Part shown: in pieces, positions 46,501 to 58,700 of the stretch | Position numbering within the stretch: the stretch's first letter is position 1 | Layout of the letters: every line of letters begins with the position of its first letter | Source of the DNA: Istiophorus platypterus | Lineage: Eukaryota; Chordata; Actinopteri; Istiophoriformes; Istiophoridae | DNA length: 64,000 nt | Direction: 5' to 3' | Assembly: GCA_016859345.1 (NCBI GenBank) | Contig: CM029131.1 | Location: forward strand, 12,910,884-12,974,883 | Translations under genes and position numbers: made by a program | Notes under the pieces: generated by a model | What the model saw: only the letters and a program-made list of their open reading frames with translations | The model's database searches: none | What the model was told of the DNA's origin: nothing

Positions 46501-47734
46501 CCCCCCTTTATCGACCCAAATGTGTCGGTCGAAGTTAGCATCTCCCCTCATTAGATACCCAACGAGGCTGTTGATGGACGCCCCTCATAGGACGAAGGTC
46601 GAAGCTCTGGCCAAGTGGTTAGATCGGTCGGAGACGCCGTCCAACGGTGACGATAATTCACATGATGACTGTTTTCTGCAGCAACTGGGGAGCTTGTTAT
46701 CGATCTTGATTATTTTTCTCTTGGCTTTTAAACGTTTTCCTTTTTTTTTCTTTTTTTGTCGCCCTGGGGAAAACTCTTCAGCCAGCACAAATGCTCATTG
46801 TATTACCTCTTTCTTACCTCCAAATGCTTTTAATTAAAATTAGAGGGTCTTTGATCTGATGGGATCAAGCTCTTTGGACCACAAATCACTGTCCTTAGAC
46901 ATAATGGTGGAGAAGAAAAACGCCTTTTTATGCATTATCGATCCATTTCTTTTATTTCACTGCTCCATCTCAAAAACATTTTAAGCGGCTGTTGTGCTTA
47001 ACATCGAGTCACTGTGTGAACTGTTTTGTCATATTTCATCTTTTATAGCTTTCACATCAGAACCGGGGTTGGTTTGATTAACAGGTACATTTCCGAGCGC
47101 CCTCAGGAGGGGCCATAAGATAAATGTCAGACATCAAAATTTGATTAAAGATATAAGCTACATCAAAGTGTGTTTACTTTGTCTGATTTTCTCTAGTGTC
47201 TTGATAAATATTGGAAAATTTTACCACCTCAGACCTGTAAAAATATCCTCCAAATAAAACAATGTGTTCCTCTTTCCCTCTTTCCCTCAAACACACTGTG
47301 GCTGTTGCATGTCACAGGTAGAGATTGTTTGATTTCAAGGGACAAGAAGCCAAAAGCAATTAGGAATCATTGACTAAAAGGAGGCTTTCTGTAGTCATCA
47401 GTCTAGTTCTCTAGGCATGCCGGGTAATGACTCCATTTAACTCACGCTATATGTACTATACGCTATATGCAAGTTTTTCTTCTTTAAGCAAGGAAAAAAC
47501 ATCCCACTGAAGTCGGACTGTGGAGCCACAAGCCAGCAAGCGTTTGTTTTATCTGGATCTGCTGACGTTTTTCGGTTTCTTCCAGTTTTGATTGATCCGA
47601 CTGAATAAAAACATCACATGGAAGTTAAAAACCTTTGTAAAGCAGGTGGGCCACCGCACCAGTATCTTAAGTATATCAACTGATCGTTGGAAAATGTAAA
47701 AAAAAAAAAACCCACCCGTAATAGTTTTTTTTCA

Positions 47735-47915
47735 TCCAGTGCAAATCCAAAACCCAAACATATAGTCTGTTTACTATAGTGATGAGACCAAAAACGAAAA
47801 CGAATGAATTTTTTTAAATGAATTTTAATAACATTCATTTGCTTGAAAAACCACTGAAACAATTGATCGATTATCAAAACAGTTGAGGATAATTTTCCTA
47901 TCCTAGTTAACAGTT
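47735..47915 (+). repeat. Copy of the AATCGATTAATCG-type dispersed repeat
   Basis: CAAATCCAAAACCCAAACAT, GTCTGTTTACTATAGTGATG, CATTTGCTTGAAAAACCACT and AACAATTGATCGATTATCAA occur in the family order. It is one of the clearest copies. Confidence 0.75.
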
Positions 47916-49952
47916 TCATCCTTGGGGTTAAATAAGTTCAGCAACAGCTCCACTGATTCTGTGATGCTGAGAAGTTGTCGCCTGCACGGTATCACATCGC
48001 CTACTGTAAACATCTGGCTAGATAAACCTCCGATGTGACAGTAACATTATTCGGTAAATACAAGTTGATATGGTGGCTGGTGGTATTCGGCTTTTATTCC
48101 TCACAGTCTTGAATCTCCTGAGGAGGAAACCGGCAGCTGTCGGAGGACGCCACCTGTTTTTCCCGTTCTTTGTTTTTTTTTTTTGCGCTCGGAAGATCTC
48201 GAGTCCCTCCGTGGCCGTAAATCCTACCGCTCTACTCATAGGAGCCCAGTGGCTGCCGATTTGCAGTCGTTTGACTCTTTAAAGTTTTAAATTTAATTAT
48301 TTTTTGATTTTATTTATTTATTTATTTATTTTACGTTTTGACTCTGCGTTGCACTGTTTGGTCATGTCCACCGGTTTGGTCCGTCCGCTCCTCTACACTC
48401 TCCCTGTCCTTGAGGTCTCTCCTCTGTCCTGGAGTAGAAGAATCCTGGGCATGTGAAGACATTTATTCCAGGAATGTGTCTCTCTTCCTCACAAGTAACA
48501 GGCAACAATAGGCCAATCTGGAGTGAATATTGTGCAAACGGGATATAAAAGCCTGCTATTGACAGTGTGTCTGTGCTGCTATCGAGGTTTGAGACCCCCC
48601 CCCAGCCTCCACCCGAAATCGCTGCACGTCTGGAGCTGCAGCGGCGCTGTCGTTTTAATGACAGGGAAGTGAGTTTGGTTAGATCTTTATGGTGGAAAAT
48701 TACTGGCAGCCTCTCGGCCCCGCCTCTCTCCTTATGAATGAGAGTTTACATAGGCAGCGAGGCAAGTATGTGTGGGTCATTAAGGCATTGAGGAGGCTGC
48801 CAAGCTGCAAAAAGACAGTTCGGTGCAGCAGGAACCAGAGCAGCTGTTCCACACAACCTGATATCTTCGGTAACAACTCATCTCAAATTATAGCTTCAAG
48901 TCTGGCTCAGAAAGAAGAAGGAAAAAAAAAAGAGCAAAACCGAACAAAAGTTGACTGATCAGACATTCATGTCTCACTGAAGTCTCTCTCTTTACTTTTT
49001 GACTTTTTTTTTTCTACATCTTATCTTGGTTTTGTTTTTGTTTTGTTTTTTTCTTCGCTGCGGGAACTTGACTTCCTGTTCTACAGAATATAATTCTCTC
49101 GGTAGCAATTTATTTTTAATTATAGATCTGAGTTTGGCTGAGTTATTCAATATTTCTCCCTTATCATCTCCATATTGAGAATTTTTTTAAATTTTAGTTC
49201 ACTCTAAAGTATGATACTCCACAAATATCTGACAAAGAGAAATAACCCCCAAAAAAGTAATGGAATTTTCCTCATGAGTCATTTTCTACATGGTAGAAAC
49301 ATAAAGCTGCTTGAGATCTCTGTGACGTATGAATTTAAAAAGAGCCAGAGATTATTGACAGTTTGCAGCAATACTGTATTTTAGTTGGAATTCATACTGT
49401 TTCTTATACATTGATATTTTTTTTTGACCATAAGGACATCATTTTGTATAGTGAGTTTGTGGCAGTTTTAGAGCAAATTTTGCCCTTGATCACTGACTGA
49501 AAATGAAAATATGTATACATAATACTAATGTATACATAATAATAATATGTACTTTTCAAGCTCAAGTCTCTCCAGATGAGACATTCAGTGTCTAACAAGG
49601 TTATTCAACTATGTGCATGATGGAATAAACATAAAAAAACATTTAAACTACCTTAAACTCATCATCTCACATTTCCTGTGTATAGTGGCTCAATCGGGGT
49701 TTCGACATGGCAGCTCCAGTTAATTTAGTTATAACAATAGTAACAGGGAAATTTGATCTGATCACACTAAACACACAAAACACATGTGATGCTGTCGATC
49801 AGGCACGGGAATGTAAGCAGCAGTTTACGTCCCTGCGTCTTCCATCGTCCTGATTCAGTTTGTTTCATCTTTTCGTTTTGAGTCTTAAGAGATGCGTGAA
49901 GCCAAAGCATAAAAAGGAACAAAAAAAAAAGCCTGTTGGAGCAGATCACCCC

Positions 49953-49954
<2 letters not shown>

Positions 49955-50007
<53 letters not shown>

Positions 50008-50016
50008 AAACACACA

Positions 50017-50047
<31 letters not shown>
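49955..50047. repeat. (CA)n microsatellite with C-rich edges
   Basis: CA repeat with three CATA/CAAA interruptions, bounded by C runs on both sides. Confidence 0.97.
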
Positions 50048-50799
50048 CCCCAGCTGTCCCTGCGGTCGTTTCTGGGAACATTTTTAATCTCCGAAAATCA
50101 AAGTTGTGTAATTGATAGGGATATCTACCACAAAGAAAGGCAAGATGGTTTAAAGTTAAAAAAGCCTGAGTTGTCGGGCCAAGCCTGCGTCACCAGTTTT
50201 TTTTATATTTGTTTGTCTGTTTGGTTGTTGTTTTTTGTTTTTTGTGGGTTGTTTTTTTGTTTATTTTTGCGTCAGTGTATCTTTAGGAAGAAAAAAAAAT
50301 TCCCAGCTCTGATCAGATGCCAGGAACCAAAAAAAAAAAAAAAAAGAGAGGGAGAAGAGAGGTAACTGTCCCCCAGAGCAGAAGGGTGTGAGCAAAGATG
50401 GTGAGAAGACGCAAAGCAGCAGCATTTGCTTTTATCTTAATAAACACAAAGGAAGCTGTCTTGTGAAATCGCCACAGAGGCATTTGACATCATGCGGTGT
50501 TTCACAACACACATACAAACACTGCCTGCAGCGCTCGCACCTCAGCGCGTTAGCTTTCACTTTGAACTTAATCTTACTACGCCCCTTCTGTTTTGCTATT
50601 CAAGCATTTTCAGACTCGACCCGACGTTTTTTGCACTTTCTCATTAACTTGGACTGCGATGTCCATCACTGGGCTCCGTCCTGATGTTGCCCAATGCTTT
50701 GCGGCCGTGGCATTGTCGGTTTATGTTGGTTCGGCTGTGGCTGTGGCTGTCGAGGAGGCACTCAGTCGGTGAACAGGACAAGGGGTCATAATCCATCCA

Positions 50800-51000
50800 T
50801 AACATACCATCCGTGACGGCGGCACCAACAGTCTAAAACCTAAAAATATACAGTTTACAATGAAATAAAATGGAGGAAAGCAGCAAATCCTCATGAAGGA
50901 CAAACTACAGCCCAAGGATTGTCACAACATGAGCTGATTATTTTGCCGTTGAAATCAATCAAATCAAACTAATGGACTAATAATTTCAGCCCTGGTCTGT
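50800..51000 (+). repeat. Copy of the AATCGATTAATCG-type dispersed repeat
   Basis: CAGTTTACAATGAAATAAAA, AGCAGCAAATCCTCATGAAG, GCCGTTGAAATCAATCAAAT and ACTAATAATTTCAGCCCTGG match the family interior and the 'TTTCAGCTCT' end. Further scraps occur at 51055-51085 and 51590-51640. Confidence 0.65.
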
Positions 51001-52331
51001 AGGTAAATTTGGTGCCAGATCTTTGGTGTGATGATAGATTATAGGGATGCGTACTTGTAGTAGATTAATTGATTACTAATTGAACACAAACTCAATCCAA
51101 CAAGGCAACAATCAAAAAGTACCACGTTGAAGTGGATATGAGACAGTATCTTTTTTCTTGAAATTACATTATTTGGTTAGTTGTGTTTCATTTGTGGACA
51201 AGACAATTATGCATTATTCCCAACATCATATATTCTCTTTGAACGGAGAGAGCGCCACCTAAAGTGCTGTATTATTGTTTATTTGCAGCATAAATGTTGC
51301 TATGCTAACTACGTTTATAGTGAGTTTTCTAGTTGTGAGCCCTGAAAGTGTTTACACAGCCCAGTTTAACCCACCTGGAGAATATGGGGACTCCTGTGAT
51401 ATTTTATTTTCCACCATAATACTTAAAGGGTATGAGGGTTAAAGTATATCAAAAACATTTATGCCTGTGTGTTGCGTTAGCTTGTTCTACATGTTTCTAT
51501 CGGTCTCTCTGGACACACTGTGCAAATCAGGTTTTGGTCTGTTCAAGTAAAGTTTAGTCAACAAAATAAGCTACATTACTTTGGGCCAGAGCTGTGACAT
51601 TTAATCGATCACCAGCTATTTTAAAGATTGATTAATCAAGACAAAAACACAGCACATTCAGTGCTTTCACTTTCTTAGATTCTGACCTGCCAGGAAGTTA
51701 CATGAGGGCCCGCTTGTTGTCGGTTCAGATAAATAATCCAACATTCTCACTCCCCTCAATCTGCACTGCGAACAACGATAATCTGTCAGAAAGTTGGCCC
51801 AGTTCTGGGTTAAAATCTGGCTTAATCCCAATGGCGTCTGCCCAGTTTAGGTCACTAAGACCACAAACAACGGGGGCCGCAGCTAAAGCTAACGATCATT
51901 TTCTTTATTTCTCAAGCCTTGACTGTGTGGATTTAATTTCCTCATCTTTCTATGTGCACCAGTTGACAAACAACCCACATGATATAAATAGAGAAAAGAA
52001 AACTAGCAAGAAAAATGACATTTACCAGAAGTAACTGTTACTTTAGCTCGATGACAATGACATGAAACTACAACCTAATCTCAGTTGTAGTTCCTCCTGA
52101 GCGGTGAGTCGTGAACAAACTCTGCGACCAAAAGCGGTGTCGTGGTAAAGGCCGTCGGCATTGCAGGCCATCGGTGTCACGAGCCGACAGCTGGCCTGGA
52201 ACTCAGCGCCAACTGCCGCTGCTGAGTTCACTGGAGACAAATGTGTCTGTGTACATACTTCTAAAGTGGTTCAATCCAAATACTTAGTCAGGAAATTAAA
52301 ACCTCTCTCACAAAACATAAGCAGCTGTGGA

Positions 52332-52378
52332 GGTGTGTGTCTGTGTTCATGTGTGTGTGTCTGTGTTTGTGCATGTGT
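52332..52378 (+). repeat. Interrupted (GT)n
   Basis: GT repeats with CTGTGT and CATG interruptions. Confidence 0.9.
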
Positions 52379-52744
52379 GATGGTTTATAATAGATAATCC
52401 CAACTGTAGGTGTTGGCGTGTTGCTGCAGGATTCACCATGACGCATTAAAATCAACACATAACGTTGGTAGATTAACAGAAATGACTATTAATGTCCTAT
52501 GCGGCGAAACAGAGAATTAGAGCCTGTGATGTCGCCTCCAATGTTCTGTGCGGTATCATATTCAAAGGTGAACTCTACAGAAGAACCAGAGGAACATCAT
52601 CGGCTTAGACCTTTAATCAGAATCTTGTTTAACAGTCGCCTGACGTGTTAGAAAACTACATCGTTTTGGGGGGTTTTGGATTGAACAGAACAATGTGAAA
52701 TGACATTAAATGTAAATATTTCCTCTTGCATTGCACTTGGATTA

Positions 52745-52790
52745 ACCATCCATCCATTTCCTGCCACTCATCTGGGACCACAACATGTTG
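52745..52790. repeat. Remnant of the CATCCATCCATTTTCT fish repeat
   Basis: ACCATCCATCCATTTCCTGC followed by CACTCATCTGGGACC resembles the widespread fish phrase CATCCATCCATTTTCTnCCGCTTATCCGGG. Confidence 0.4.
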
Positions 52791-54303
52791 ATTAAATTGA
52801 TTCTATCACTGGGAATAGTTCATATCTACAAATGGGAAGTAATGAAAAAAACAAAACAAAACGTCATATAACTAAAGGCTGTATCGTACGTTCATACTTG
52901 GTTGCTGTTTGTCAAACAGTTGTGAAATTGAAGTTCTGTCAGGTATTAAAAAATTAGTTGAACCCTGCATTCCAGCCCCATCTCTGCTGGGTCCGTTTTT
53001 ATTATTAGAATTATTTATTTATTTATTTAAATTTTATATATATATTTTTTTTCTGGTCGCTCCAGGTAGATCCCTCCTCCGGTGGTTTCTTCGCCGTGCT
53101 GCTCCTTTTGTTTACATACTTGAGCTCCTGCAGATGAAAGAGGACCCGGCGCCTCCTTCCAGCTGGTTCAGACATGTTGGCAAACTGGCCGTCCTCACCG
53201 CCGGGCTCGAACTCCAAAACAATGGCTCGGGTTGTGTAATCGCTCTACACGACGGAGAGAGGGCAGCTTTTTAACCCTTTAACAGCACCACGGCACACGA
53301 GACACGGCTCAAAATATCATTGACACTTGTGCAAAAAACAAGTGAAACTAATTTGGGATCTTTTTTTTTTTTTTGTCCCTTTTTCAAGGTATGACACTGT
53401 AGAAAAATAATTGAAAACATTTCTCTGTAACACTTCCAATGTAGCTCCAGCTGTTGAGGGAATTTAGCAAGAGACGACTCGAGTGTAGATGATTGAATGA
53501 GTTGCACAGCGCCAAAGCTAAAGCCCAAAAAAGTGTCAAAGTTGAGTCGTAAAATTGTGTTGTTCTGTTTTGTTTTTTTTCTCCTTCCAAAATCTGAAAA
53601 TACCAAATTGATATGAAAAACACGTGGCAGCTGCGACGTGAAAACCACTGCAGATGAAACATTTTGGTCGGAAACGGCTTCATTTTTCAGTCCGCTGGCT
53701 GATGGATGGTGATGCAACTGACATGCTGCAAAAATAAGGGGGGGGGTGATTGTTCATGTGTGCGGACGTCCTTCCTTGTTTACATTTACTTCATAGTTTT
53801 CCGTAACTAGAAAACTGAACTGGGCTGCACGTGTACGCAAACATCTTTTACTTCCATTCACATAACTGATTTGTTTCCCAGTCCGGAATAATTATCCTGA
53901 TTGCAAGATAATTATTCTTTTGCAGGATTTCTGCTTTTAAATAATAATAATTTAAAATAAAAAACCCTCTTTATCCTTGCAGGGAAATATCTTCTTGTCC
54001 TACTTCCTCTTTCACCTAGAGGTCAGAGGTCAGAAAGAGTTGAGATTCAGTGTCTTTTTTTTTTTTTATTATTGTTTTTTTTTTGCTTTTTTTTTGTTTT
54101 TTTGTTTTTTTTCTTCTGGGCTCAAATGAAGAAATAACAAACCTACTACAGGTGGATTTTTAAAATTTTTATTCATTTCTTTATTTATTTTTCAGCAGCA
54201 GCAGATAAGGAAAAGCCTGGATTCATTAACAAATTAGTCAGAGTGACTTCAACTTACCAACACAGTGCAGCTGTGTACATGCACACAAGCCACAGGGCAC
54301 TCA

Positions 54304-54355
54304 CTCACACACACGCACACACACACACACATTACACCAGTCACCCCCCCCCCCC
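54304..54355. repeat. (CA)n followed by a 12-C run
   Basis: Short CA repeat with one CACG interruption; C run at 54344-54355. A second C run lies near 54530. Confidence 0.9.
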
Positions 54356-55069
54356 GACTGTTTAAAGGTAGCTTATCATGTGTTTCCTATTGGGCCTCGT
54401 GTAGCAGCAGCTGACAGAGCTCTTGAAGCGATCGGACGGTCCATGTGCGCGGCAGTCCGCTGCCAAAATATTTTTATCCATGTGGTGTGTATTTTTAGGA
54501 GCCTGTTGGGATCGACAAATAAAACCTGCCCCCCCCCCCGCGATGCTGGAAGGGAAGGCGAGAGATTCCCGGCCCAGACAGACAGATCCAGTGTCGCATA
54601 TTAGATTCTTGGCTCGTGTGTTGAGAGATGGCACCCAAACACTGAGCTGGGCAGATAAACGTATCCTGTGTTGTGTGTGGAATCATGCATTTTGATTAAC
54701 TTCCAACAAGGACGCAGTAGAATAACACCTTTCATTCAAAAGGCATCTTCAACAGCCATTAAAATGAAAATCTGCTGCAGGAAAAGAAAAGGGTTTGTCG
54801 GTTCGTTTTGCCACAGATGACATGAAACATGACAACATGTCGAGCAGCTTATCCTGATAAAGTTCTCTGCTGGAGCCTGTTAAGTGAAAAGCTGGGTCGT
54901 TTTTGTAATTTTATCGTGAAATCCATCAAAAAATATGAGTCTTGTAATGGAAAATGTTAGGATATTCATGCTTCCGTTCAAACACTGGTGGCTTATTATC
55001 AACTTGATAGTGAGAATTTCAACCTTTCTGTGTCACATTTGATGTCATTGGGTGTTCCGTTGAACTGAG

Positions 55070-55550
55070 GCTGCATATACCAATTATTTTTATCACTGAT
55101 TAATTTGTAGACTGGTTTATCGATTACCTTTTTCCTCCATATAATCCATATAATTTCAGAAAATAGTAAAAAGTTTAAAATTCAAGCTAAGGATTTTTTT
55201 CATTATCAACTGTTCTGGTGATCATTTTTTAAACTACTTTTATAAAGACTTGACATTGCCTAAAAAAAATGAATTAAAAACTATTCTATAAATAGTTGCC
55301 AATTAATTTTTTTTTTTGTTGACCAATCCATTCATTCACTAATAGTTGCAGCTCTAATACCTGTGAAATTTCCAGACCTCAAGCAGACATATTTTATTTT
55401 TGTTTGGAAAAGTCCAAAACCCAAAGATGTTTGGGAAGACTGAGAAAAACAGCCGATATTCACACTTTGCAAGCTGAAAAAACAGTGATTTTCCAGGTGG
55501 TTTAGCCTGAAAATTTGACGTAAATGCTGAAACAAATCAACTAGTCTAAG
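55070..55550. repeat. Two adjacent copies of the AATCGATTAATCG-type repeat
   Basis: First copy 55070-55360: CACTGATTAATTTGTAGACT, TTTCAGAAAATAGTAAAAAG, GTTGCCAATTAAT and TAGTTGCAGCTCT. Second copy 55370-55550: AAGTCCAAAACCCAAAGATG, CACACTTTGCAAGCTGAAAA, and GAAACAAATCAACTAG at the end. They lie head to tail or nested. Confidence 0.7.
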
Positions 55551-55830
55551 ATTTTTTTTATTTATTTATTTTTTTATTGTGGCTCTTGTGGGAATTGTTA
55601 CATAATAACCACAGCTTCGTCACAGCGTTTATTATTTCTGAAGTGTCTCTAACAAACAGGACGACAACAGGGCGTCTCACAGACACTGGGAAAAAAAAGA
55701 TAAAAGGCAAAAAGAGGACGAGGAAAAAAAATTTTCCTGTGAAGCTGAATAAAAACAGGGCCAGAGGGTGAATTCACATGAATGAATGCAGAACGGAGGG
55801 AAAGCAGCAGAAACAGCTGAGGGACAAACT

Positions 55831-55879
55831 GGAAGGAGGGAGGAGGAGGAGGAGGAGGAGGAGGAGGAGGAGGAAGAGG
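55831..55879. repeat. (GGA)n trinucleotide repeat
   Basis: About 12 GGA units; the apparent poly-Ser frame on the minus strand is an artefact. Confidence 0.95.
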
Positions 55880-58144
55880 AATGGATGACTAGATGAGACA
55901 GTACTCGTAACTTTATCCTCATTTTTTACTTATTGCATTGTAAATTTTGATGTTTTCTGAGCATTTAGAGGCCGCAGCTGTTCTCACACACGGTGCCACA
56001 ACAGACCGGATCCGGTCTAGTCATCGTTGTTCCCACTCACCTGGTGTTCCCACCTGTTGTTGTTGTTGTTCAGAAGCTGGATTGCTTGCCTCAATAATCG
56101 CCTTTAATGAAACAACATTACCTGAATCCTTTTCATTGGTTATTTGGTCGCATTTGAACAGATCCATTGATATACAGGCAACACCTAACAAACTGCAGGG
56201 CTTGTATTATAGAAATGCAAAAATGCAAAAAAAATTTCATAATTATCCAAGTTCCAGCTTCTCTTGTCAAAGGATTTGTTGCTTTTCTGTGTTTTATTGG
56301 GTTGTAAATTGAATATCTTCGTGAAATCAATTGTATACTTTGATATTGAAAAATAATCCACAGCTGAAGCCCTGGCAGTGGTAAAATTAAAAGACTTGTC
56401 TCCTGTGATGAAAACCGAACACATTTATCTTGGCCTGCAATGCATCAAAGCCACAGACTGGCATCTCTTTTGGTTCGCTTTGCATAGATGTGACAGTTTT
56501 TAATAAAACATGAGCAGTGGAGGACGCCGTGGTGAAGCCTTGGAGACTCCTTTCCATTGTGGTCGCCGTGATGTGTAGACGGTGACACTGGTTTGGCTGT
56601 GGGGCACATTATTGCAGTTATGGGGTAAAGGGCTCGGCGCTCACCAGGAACTCTTGATTCCCCTGTGGAAAACAAGCTCTTGCCACAGCGATTCCATGCC
56701 GACCCTGGCCAAAGCGTGGAGCCCTTTTCCTTTCAACCACTGTCGTTTCACAGTGGAATGGGCGTAAAGTCATGCTCGGCCTCTGATTCCTCGAGTCTAA
56801 TGATGCGTCGATGCTGCCTGGAGGCGCTGTCACCCGTCCAGTGACGAGTGGCTCATCCAGCGTCCAACCGTCTGGGTTTGGATGGGCTCTGCACCGATCC
56901 CCAGCCAGAGTTTACGTTGGAGCTTCATTCCAAAACAGTATTAAAAAAAAAACAAGAAACAAACAAAAAAAAACTTGGGAAAAGAAAGATGAATAATTAA
57001 ACCCCTCATTCTGTCATCTGAGTGATGCTTCAGGGGATTAAAATTTTACTTTGATGTCCAGTTTCAGTTTGGCAGAAACAGCATCTTTGCTCGTTTGATG
57101 GTGGTTGGGAATTAAATTCTGGTTTTAGGGGGTTCATTTTTTTTCCACTTTTTATCTACAGTGGTTTATTGGAGTTAGATTTCGTGACAAGTTATGAAGA
57201 TTCTGGTTGGTGATATTAAACTCTAGTGGAGATCCCAAAGTTTAATTTTGGGGAGAAAATGTGTCTGAGAAAATTATTTTCATTTAATGCAATGGTGCAG
57301 CCAAAAAAAACATTAAAAATAGGTTTTGGGGTAGACATCATGTGGCTTCAATGAAAAGCTGGAATGAAAAGATAGAAAAAATATGTTTATGATACTGTCA
57401 AAGTGAAGTAAGATGATTTTTACAACCCTCAAAGCTACTTAAAGGGAGAACAAAAGTAGAAAAGTGGATGTGTAGGGTCAAACCACTGTAATTTCCAGAC
57501 AGTCACACTTTATCTGACTGCTGTTTTCTTTCTGTACGATATCGGACTGGTTTACATGTCTGAATAATGGAGCAAAAGGAACGAGGATGCTCTGAAAACT
57601 GGGATATTGTTTTGATTTCAGCGTGATGTGCTGATGCCTTGTTTTACCGAGGCCCCACTGTGATCAGTGTGTTTCCCTCCACTGGTTTTATTTGCATTTT
57701 CAGTTTCCTGAGTGGAAAAGTTTGCAAAAAAAAAAATATATATGCTGCTGAGGTGGAAAAATCTGTGTATTAATAAAAGCAAAATGCAACAAAGTCACAG
57801 TGGAAAACAGACTTGTTAAATAATTGATGACGGCCATGAAGCATGAGACCTAAACCTCTCTCAAGCTTCCAGTAAAGAGACAAAAACATCAGGCCCGTTC
57901 GGAGCAGTGGGGGAGATTGAAATGTCATATTTCCATCATGTTTTCCACACTGATTTTCCAGTGTTCAAACTCTGAATGGAGCCCTATACTCCTGATACTC
58001 ACATAACAGAAGCGGGTATGAAACAGCCATTTTCTTTTGGTGTGTCTTTTTGGAAAATCGGAGAATTTTGCACCAAATTTAGCTGGCGACTGTGTCCCCG
58101 TCGCTGCAGAGCATGGCACAATATTTCAGCTGAAATCTAAGCAG

Positions 58145-58180
58145 ACTCTCTCTCTCTCTTCATTTTCTTTCTCTCTCTTA
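58145..58180. repeat. Short CT-rich simple repeat
   Basis: Two (CT)n runs separated by TTCATTTTCTT. Confidence 0.85.
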
Positions 58181-58183
58181 GTC

Positions 58184-58700
58184 TGTTTACATGCACTTGA
58201 GTAACCCGATTTCTTCAGTGTCATGTAAACAAGAAGCTTTGTTTATGTAATCGAGGTAGAGGAATAAAGGAACCTGCTTTCAGCTGGTCGAGGTTTCTTC
58301 AGCAGAGAGCTGGTTTCTGGGTCGTGAGAGCATGGAAACGTGTTTCTATTTATATATTTTTTTTTTATTATCTTAATAGAGTCAACTGTACAGGACAGAG
58401 GCTTCAGACAGGGGGGTCCAGCTGTGACTGCAGAGCAGCAGCATGAAAGGAAATCTTACATCAATTCAATTTAAAGTTCAGATAAAACTGAAACTAACAT
58501 GTTTTTGAAATTTTTGAAAATTAGACACACTTGCGGCGGGAGAGAAAGCTGTTGTGCCATATCAGCTAAAAATCACCCACGTCTGATGCACGTACACGCA
58601 GATTCACAGCGACCGGGTCGCTACGGTTCGTGTTAAAATGTGCTGTCTGGTTACTTGCATAACCTGCTTTCTTGGAGTGGCTTGGTTCCTTGTGTGCACG
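58184..58700. repeat. Possible MITE-like dispersed repeat
   Basis: The left side has GTTTACATGCACTTGAGTAA and CCCGATTTCTTCAGTGTCAT; the right side has GTTACTTGCATAACC and TGTGTGCACGTAAGTGAAAC. The 'TTTACATGCACnnnAGTAACCCGAT' phrase recurs in non-autonomous fish transposons. Terminal inverted repeats could not be fixed by eye. Confidence 0.35.

Noticed and set aside
52909..53274. 121-codon frame covering a GC-richer patch
   Set aside because: No domain is visible, and the opposite strand is equally open over most of it.
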